Source: Chrysochromulina tobinii (lineage: Eukaryota; Haptophyta; Prymnesiales; Chrysochromulinaceae). From it: 32,813 bases of DNA. A program made the translations under genes and the position numbers. The notes under the pieces are model-generated. The model ran no database searches. It was not told where the DNA came from and worked only from the letters and a program-made list of their open reading frames with translations. The stretch is from assembly GCA_001275005.1 (NCBI GenBank), contig JWZX01001846.1, forward strand, positions 1-32,813, given 5' to 3'. Shown piece after piece: positions 26,438 to 32,813 of the stretch (position 1 is its first letter; each line of letters begins with the position of its first letter).

Positions 26438-27610
26438 TCACGTCGCGACCCCAAGCCCAACCCGAGGAGGCCCCCGGCGCCGCTTGTTGCCGCCGCGTCC
26501 TCCACCTCGCCTGCGCCCCTGCATGGCCATCGTGGAGAGCCCTCGGGTTCGATTGCCGCCCACCCCGTGGCAGACCAGAGACGGCCTGCACGGCGCTGGC
26601 AGCACCTCCGGCAGCGGACAGGCGAAGAGGTTGGTGTCGTCCCGTGCACGATCGACAGGACGCAAGCTGTGGAGTGGCTGGAGTGGCCCTTGAGAGTTCG
26701 TGAGGACGCACCTGTGGGGAAAGGAGAAGGCGCCGTGGTGAGCACTTGCATGCTGCCCTTGAGAGTTCGTGAGGACGCACCGGCTGAGCCGCAGGCCGGA
26801 CATGCCGGTAGGGAGGGTGCCACTGAGCCGGTTGCCATGGATCTCGAGCTGGCGCAGCGCGTGCCAGCCGCCAATGCTCCTCGGCAGTGTGCCCGACAGC
26901 CGTGTACCGACCAGCCACAAGGCTCGCAACTGGTGGAGCTCGCCGATCTCGGAGGGGATGGTGCCGGAGAGGCGCGTGGCCGCAAAGGAGACGTGCTGGA
27001 GCGCCGACGCACGGCCGAGCTCCGTCGGTAGCGTGCCACTCAAATGCTTGCAGCTATGCGTAAACATGCTCCGTGCACTGCCCAGCCAACCGAGCTCCGT
27101 GGGCAGCGTGCCCGACAGAAAAACGTGGTCGAGCTGTAGCCGCTGGAGATGACCCAGAGCGCCAACCTCGGGGCTCAAGGTACCCGAGAGCCTCGTGCCA
27201 GCCACATCGAGCTCACGCAGTGAGGCCCAGGCGTCCAATGAGTGCGGCACCGTGCCTGAGAGCGCCGCGTTGCTGGCGAGCAGCAGCGTCTCCATTTGAG
27301 CGAGCGACAGCAGCACTGCCGGCAGGGTGCCCGAGAGCCTGCTCGCGTCGATGTTCAGCGTCTTGATCTCGGAGAGCTGGGCGAGATGGCGTGGCAAGGT
27401 GCCGCTCACACGATTGTCGCCGAGGTCAATGCCCACCACTGTCGTATGGCTGCTGCGGTCGCACTCGATCCCGTGCCATCGGCACACGTTGCCGCTCAGC
27501 CAGCGAGTACTTGCACGCCACTTTGCGCCGTGCGCAGATGCGTATAGCTGCTCGAGCGCCTCCCGAGCCGTCGACGTGCCGAGGGTGCCTGCTGCGACGA
27601 CGGGGAACAT
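26438..27610 (-). CDS. Leucine-rich-repeat protein, plant-type
   Basis: The frame runs from the ATG at 27610 to TGA at 26438: 390 residues unspliced, 367 with the type-A intron at 26712-26780 removed. The N-terminal cap ALEQLYASAHGAKW, then W-x-C-RWHGIEC, is the LRRNT pattern of plant receptor LRRs. Nine ~24-residue repeats follow with the plant-type LSGTLP/LSGTIP signature (IDLGDNRVSGTLP, LNIDASRLSGTLP, and so on). The end CPLPEVLPAPC may close the cap. No kinase domain or clear membrane anchor follows; the tail is Arg/Gly-rich (QGRRRGGGRGGNKRRR). The N-terminus MFPVVAAGTLG is at best a weak signal peptide. It probably acts as a recognition or binding module (inference). Confidence 0.78.
   Translation of the reverse strand: MFPVVAAGTLGTSTAREALEQLYASAHGAKWRASTRWLSGNVCRWHGIECDRSSHTTVVGIDLGDNRVSGTLPRHLAQLSEIKTLNIDASRLSGTLPAVLLSLAQMETLLLASNAALSGTVPHSLDAWASLRELDVAGTRLSGTLSPEVGALGHLQRLQLDHVFLSGTLPTELGWLGSARSMFTHSCKHLSGTLPTELGRASALQHVSFAATRLSGTIPSEIGELHQLRALWLVGTRLSGTLPRSIGGWHALRQLEIHGNRLSGTLPTGMSGLRLSRCVLTNSQGQHASAHHGAFSFPHRCVLTNSQGPLQPLHSLRPVDRARDDTNLFACPLPEVLPAPCRPSLVCHGVGGNRTRGLSTMAMQGRRRGGGRGGNKRRRGPPRVGLGVAT
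26712..26780 (-). mobile_element. Introner-like intron, type A (LRR gene)
   Basis: Host copies at 26686-26712 and 26755-26781 (27 bp, identical, offset 69) flank the core AGCATGCAAGTGCTCACC with its CTCCTTTCCCCACAG end. Donor AGCCG|GTGCGTCC, acceptor CCACAG|GTGCGTCC. It is frame-neutral (23 residues if retained, repeating CVLTNSQG). Confidence 0.88.
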
Positions 27611-27989
27611 GCAGGCCTTTACGGTTTTTACCGCCAATTCATGTTAATACACACAACACAGCCTAGAAGAGAAGATCGGCGAGACCCAAATATGAACTCG
27701 GGCGGGAGCGCGCCCGCCGACATGGGCGGTGAACCCCCGAATGGGCGAGCCAGGGGGCAGCCAGTAGAAGTTTACAAGCCGCCCCCTGAAGAGACGCTGG
27801 CTCCGTTTTTACTGAGGAGCGGGGAGCGCTGGCTGCTGTGAAACACAAACGTGCAAGTCAAGTATGGTTGTCTTTTGTTTAAGTATAGACTTGACTTGAC
27901 TTGCAAGGTGCAAGGTGCAAGGAGGGTAGGACGCGTACGGTGGGGTTAGGCCTCAGAGCTTACCGGCGTTAACGAGGGATGTCATGTAA
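27611..27989. other. Divergent intergenic region
   Basis: It lies between the LRR start (minus) and the receptor-kinase gene (plus). A short plus frame from the ATG at 27692 (MNSGGSAPADMGGEPP, ending at 27841) may be a small exon, but support is weak. An 11-bp inverted repeat (GCAAGTCAAGT at 27853, ACTTGACTTGC at 27894) could form a hairpin. Confidence 0.35.
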
Positions 27990-30900
27990 TTTGCTCCTGG
28001 AACCTGTCGAGTTCGGACCGTGGAGTTCACACACGGTTTCTTTCTGTACAGTATCGCCACTGCCGACTGCGTCAGTTGTGGCCCGCGCGTCTCCATGCCA
28101 TCGCCGCCTCCACGGTCTCCAGCAGCGCATCCGGCACCATACCCACCGCCGAACATGTGCTCGAATCCATGCTTCGACACCTCCATCCTCTTGTGCACGT
28201 TCAGCACAGACTGCGTCGACTGCGGCGTGCGCACCGCGTCGCCGCCGCCGCCGCCACATTCCCCTACAATGGCGTGCATGAACAACTGCTTCAACGCCGG
28301 CGGCGGCTCGAGCAGCGACGATGGCGGCGGCCAGGGCTCTGAGTTCACAACGTGCGCCTACGTCACCGATTGCATCGGCTGTGGCCCGCGCATCTTCATG
28401 CCACCACCGCCTCCACGGTCACCAGCAGTGCATCCGGCACACAACCCACCGCCGAACATGTGCTCGAAATGCTTCGACAGTTTGAACACGAATTGCCTGA
28501 ACGCGGTGTCGTGCCCGTACCTGTCCACCGCGGTCGGCGGCACTGGCCTTTATCTCAACCCTGCTGGCAAGTCCACCACCGACTTACGCGCCATCCTCCA
28601 CCATGCTGCATGCACTGGCGCCGACCGTAATTCGACGACGGCCGACGGGCTGCGCAAGGATGCGCGCAAGGTCTTTGAAATCGCACATGAGAAGCTATTC
28701 AGCAAGATTGGGGACGCCAACGTCACATACTCGTTCCCATACGATCAGACGAACGCGAGCGAGGACACAGCGGGCGACCCCATGGAGAAAGCGGCGAACT
28801 TGAACGGTGTGTCTTCGCAGTGGGTGGAGTGCGCTGATCTCGCACCCGTGCTGCTCAGGCTCGCGTTGCTTATCTGGGCGGTTTGCTCGACGCGGAGACG
28901 ATCCGGCCCTAACGAGCGCTTTGCGAATCAGACGCACCGCAACCAGCGCTTCGCATTGGCCTTGCTCGTGCTCCTCGTCCCGCGGATGAGCGCTGTGGCG
29001 ACGACGGCACCATCCAATGGCGATGGGACTGGTGAGCATCTTGCAGAGTCGGCGCAGGCGACGCCGAGGCTGCAGCCGCTGCGGCCGCTGCCGCTCACTC
29101 AACTCTGCGCCGATGACGTGAGCAGCGGCGCCTTGGACTCGAGCGGCGCACCCATGCCATGCTCCTACTTCTCTGCACAGCCCTCTGCTTGCGCTTCCTA
29201 TTCCGTCGCGCGGACCACGTGCCCGGTGGCGTGCGACACGTGTTCGCCTCTCCAGCCTGGCCCCTCAGGCTCAATGGTCTTCTCCGGCGCGGTAACGAGC
29301 GACCACCCTGTTGCCGGGTTGCAGCACGCGCCCAGTCACACTCGTGCGCAGCAGGCCCAGCAGGCCAGCGGCATCCCCAGCCTGACCAGCACACCCAGCA
29401 CACCCAGCACACCCAGCACCTCTGCAGGCAGCAGCCTGGTTACGGGCCCTCCGTTCCAGCGACCCCCGTTGCCGCCCTTGTCCGTGTCGTCTCCCCCCAT
29501 GTCGCTGCTTCCGTCGTCCCCATTGCCGCCGCTGTCAGCCCCGACACCTTTGCCCCCGCGCCCACAGCCACAGCTACCACTACCCCGCCCACCGCCCTCG
29601 CACCCCACATCGATGCCCCCCACATCGATGCCCCCATCGATGCCCCCCCCCACGCCGTCCCTGGGCCCTCCAAACTCTGGCCCGACGCCGCCTTGGTCCT
29701 CGTCACCGCCGCCGTCGCCCGAGCGCTTGTGGCTACCTTTGATTCTGCCGCCTCCACCCGTTCGGGTGCCATCCCCGCCGCCTCAATGGTCTGCGCTGAT
29801 GGCGCCTCCGCCGCTTCCGTGCACTGGGCTGCCCTGCACCGAGGCCAGCGACAACGACGCTCCCGGGTTGCACTCCATGCAGTTTGTGCCCAGCCACCGC
29901 CGTGAGCTGCAGACCTCGGTGAGCACCGTCGCCGACCTGACCAATGCACTCGCCAACACAGCTGTCGGCCGCATTGTCCTTGCCTCCGGGACCTACTACC
30001 TCAGCGCCGAGCTCAGCATCACTAGGAGCGTCGTCATCGAGGCAGCGGCGGGAGCTACGGTCACCCTGGACGCACAAGCGAGCTCCTGGAGTCCGCGCCG
30101 TGTGCTGTACATCGCCCCGGGCTCATCGGGCGTCGTGCAACTGATCGGGCTCAGCATCACGGGAGGCTACGTCGACACGGGAGCATGCAGCTCTGACTGC
30201 ATGCCTAGATGTTGTGGCGGCGGCGGTGTTCTCATCCACGGTGGCTCGGTAGCCTTGTCATCATGCACCATAACTGGCAACACATTTCAGGGGGGAAAGG
30301 GCGGCGGTGTCTATGTCACTCAAGATTCTCGCACGGTGACCTTGTCATCTTGCACCATCACAGGCAACATGGCTGGGCAATTTGGCGGCGGTCTTTCCAT
30401 CGCGACGTCGGCGACCTCGTCGGTGACCTTGTCATCGTGCACCATCACTGGCAACTCTGTTGCTCTTTATGGCGGCGGTGTTTGCATCGAGGGCAGTGGC
30501 ACGGTGACCTTGTCATCGTGCATCATCACTGACAACTCAGCCTATGTCCCTGGCAATGCCAATAATGGGGGCGGTGGTGTCGCTGTCTTTACATCGGGAG
30601 GCACAGTGGCCATCTCGTCGTCCAACATTAGTGGCAACGTAGTTGGGAACGCTGATTCTGTGCGTGCGCACGCTCAAACGTCCCCATGGCCCTGATGGAA
30701 AAATGGCTGACGCGTTTCCTTTTATGTGCTCCTTCGCGACCTCACGTTCCCTACTCCCCAGGGGCCCAATATCGGTATCTATGCAACAACGTCTGGCTCT
30801 GGGGGGTCTGGTTGGGGGCCCCTGACCATTGTCTGCCTCTGGGCAACAACCCTCGACGGCGTCGTGGGGGGGTATGGCTCAGTCTCAGCTTGCCCGGCGC

Positions 30901-32813
30901 CGCCGCCCTTGCCGCCGCCCCCCTCGCCGCCGCCCTCGCCGCCGCCGCCGCCGTCGCCCCCACCCGCCCCGCCTCCGACCGTGGTCCTGACGCCCAGCAC
31001 CATCGTGCGCAGCTCCACGACCAGCATCGCAGTGAGTGGGATCTTGAGCGACGGCACCCACCTCGTCTTCCTACCTTCCGGCGACCGGACCTGCACAGGC
31101 GCAGCCTTCGCACGTACCGCGCAGTCGGGCGGCACGATCGGCAATGGCGCCATCTCTGTCCAGCTGCTCAACATCGGTCTCTATAAGACCTGCTTCTCGA
31201 CACTAGCCAACCCCACGCTGGATGCTGACTTTGCCTACCTGTCGGCCACGCAACTGTCTGTCATCAACGGATCGCCCCCGCCGCCGCCGCTCTCGTCCTC
31301 GCAGCCGCCGCCGCCGCGACCGCATTTGCCACCCCCGCCCTCGCCGCCCCCGCCCTCGCCGCCGTCGCCCTCGCCGTCCTCGCAGCCGCCGCCGCCGCGA
31401 CCGCCCTTTCCGTCGCTGCCCTCAAACTGTACCAGTGGGCGCACCACAGGCGGTCCCTCCAACTGTACCACCTTTCCGCCTCCACCGCGCTTCCCTCCGA
31501 CTGTGCCAGTGGGCGCACCACAGGCTCCGCCGCCCGCACTTCGCCCGCTGCCATCGCCTTCGCCATCGCCCCCACCCTCGCCGCCACCACCCTCACTGGC
31601 GGTGCCACCCTTTGCGCCCGTCTCGGCGGGCCAGGCAGTCGTCCAGGTGCAGGCCACCGTGATCACGCTTAACTTGCAGGTCGCAGGCGACGTCAACGAC
31701 TTTGCTCCAGGCTCGAGTGCGCGCGCAAATCTGGAGGCCAATTTTCGCTATAAACTCGCGTGCTACGATCCGTGCCAGCTCCGGCTCCTGATCTCGTCCG
31801 CGTCGGTGAATGTACAGGCCCTGATCACAGTGCCCAACCCTCCCGCGGGCGCAACACCAAATTTCCCGACTGCCAACCTCGCGGCCACGGTACTGGCGGC
31901 CGCGACTGCCCTCACGTCGCAGCCTCTCGCGGCGCTCTCAGGGGCCCTCGCCGTGACGGTGACGCAAGCGCCCGCCGTCACGGTCGCAGAGAACGTTGCC
32001 ATGCCAATTGTCGTCGCACCACCGCCTTCACCATCACCCTCACCCACACCCATGTCACCCATGTCGAAGGGTGCTTCGGCAGTCGAGACCAGCGGCTCAG
32101 CCGGCATCATCATCGGCGTCATCGCCTGCGTGATCATCATCCTTGTTCTCGCCCTGGTCATCCTGTACCGTCGTCGCCGCAATATCCGCAAGCTGATCGT
32201 GGTGACGCCAGCAGTCGGGCCTACCAAGTCGAGCAGCGCCGACGGTACGAGCGACTCGCACTCGTCCACGTCGTCCTCTGACATGGTGAGCTCGCTCACG
32301 CTATCCGAGGGCGCGAGTGCCAGTGCCAAGGCTCGCATGACGCGGGCGCAGGAGCTCCTCAAGGCGTGGGAGCTCGACGCGCGCGAGATCACGATCCTCG
32401 AAAAGCAGCTCGGCGAGGGCGGGCAGGGGGTCGTGGTGCGCGGCTTGTGGCACGGCATCGATGTCGCCATCAAGCAGCCGCGGCTGCCCAAGGGGAGAAG
32501 CGGGAAGCAGAACGCCTTCGGCTCGACGTCGGCGCTCGATTCGTACAATCAGGCGCTCCGACGTGAGGTGCGCGCGCTCTCGCGCGTGCGCCATCCGAAT
32601 GTCATCAAGCTGCACGGCGTATGCTTCGGACCGGCACCGATGCTCCTGATGAGCTACGCACCGAGCGGCACGCTGCAGGACGCGCTCGACAACCACAAGT
32701 TCCAGACGCCCTTGGAAACGGTGCAGCTGCTCGCGGGCATCGCGCGCGGCATGGAGGCGGTGCACGCGCACAAGATCATCCACCTCGACCTGAAGCCGGA
32801 GAATGTGCTCATC
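27990..32813 (+). CDS. Receptor-like protein kinase with beta-helix ectodomain (both ends incomplete)
   Basis: The coding frame opens after TAA at 27987 with no ATG before 28095. A likely acceptor TTTCTTTCTGTACAG ends at 28051, so the first exon is missing. It continues to 30659, then from 30762 to the window end. In order: Cys/Pro repeats (DCVSCGPR, DCIGCGPR); a hydrophobic stretch (FALALLVLLVP, ~28953); a six-Cys ShKT-like module ending CPVACDTC (~29104-29250); Pro-rich linker; right-handed beta-helix repeats (LSSCTITGN...GGGV, ~29930-30650); more Pro-rich linkers; a transmembrane helix (GIIIGVIACVIIILVLALVI, 32103-32162) with an RRRR stop; and a kinase domain. The kinase has LGEGGQGVVV, VAIK (Lys at 32472), the αC segment RREVRALSRVRHPNV and HLDLKPEN (32781). 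It is probably a cell-surface receptor of the TKL type. A hidden boundary between two genes near 28800-28980 cannot be excluded. Confidence 0.75.
30660..30761 (+). other. Ordinary GT-AG intron of the receptor-kinase gene
   Basis: 102 bp; donor GATTCT|GTGCGTGCG, acceptor CTACTCCCCAG|GGGCCC, phase 0. It removes the TGA at 30693 and joins the beta-helix frame to the frame that runs through the kinase. An earlier donor, AAC|GTAGTTGG, is also in phase. No introner family is present. Confidence 0.65.

Noticed and set aside
1-32813. tRNA, rRNA or complete transposon genes
   Set aside because: I saw no tRNA-like arms with an anticodon loop, no rRNA blocks, and no transposase or reverse-transcriptase motifs; small ncRNAs cannot be excluded by eye.

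Overview
The window is nuclear DNA from a GC-rich, intron-bearing eukaryote, most likely a microalga. Introns use GT-AG and also GC-AG borders. Gene types include a CAF-1 p60 WD40 protein, an LC7/roadblock dynein light chain, a SNF2 helicase, a plant-type LRR protein and a receptor-like kinase. One enzyme has a leader like a bipartite plastid-targeting sequence. Proline-rich and alanine-rich coiled-coil proteins, minisatellites and introner-like introns fit a haptophyte or related chromist alga, but I cannot fix the taxon from sequence alone.

Layout. 1-1544 (-): 5' part of a secreted PstS-like phosphate-binding protein that runs off the left edge. 1545-2080: its upstream region, with a 60-bp repeat duplicated at 71-bp spacing. 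2081-4885 (-): TPR/coiled-coil protein. 4886-7074: mostly non-coding, with copy 1 of a ~1-kb dispersed repeat. 7075-8468 (-): two-exon alpha/beta hydrolase. 8758-11271 (+): tandem two-domain phosphoglycerate mutase. 11584-12575: copy 2 of the repeat. 13075-15381 (-): CAF-1 p60, divergent from 15531-16064 (+) LC7/roadblock. 16308-18050 (-): low-complexity protein of unknown function. 18146-23550 (-): 11-exon SNF2/SHPRH-like ATPase. 23931-26183 (-): Ala-rich coiled-coil protein. 26438-27610 (-): LRR protein. 27990-32813 (+): receptor-like kinase with a beta-helix ectodomain, cut by the right edge inside the kinase domain.

The main discovery candidate is how introns are built here. Eight introns in four minus-strand genes contain a ~40-bp element. 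It reads, in the sense direction, GCATGCATGTGCTCACC, then a pyrimidine tract, then CCCCACAG. In seven of the eight, direct copies of 23-45 bp of host exon flank the element; in the eighth the flanking duplication is only ~14 bp and the element itself is doubled. The element supplies only a branch-point-like motif and the 3' splice site. The 5' splice site (G|GT or G|GC) comes from the duplicated exon, so splicing restores the uninterrupted exon. A second family (six introns, in genes on both strands) consists of a ~10-bp CTGATGRCCT minisatellite, often with copied exon ends. All ten introns of the SNF2 gene belong to these two families. Removing them joins eleven exons into one 1,310-residue frame, which is the strongest internal support for the model.
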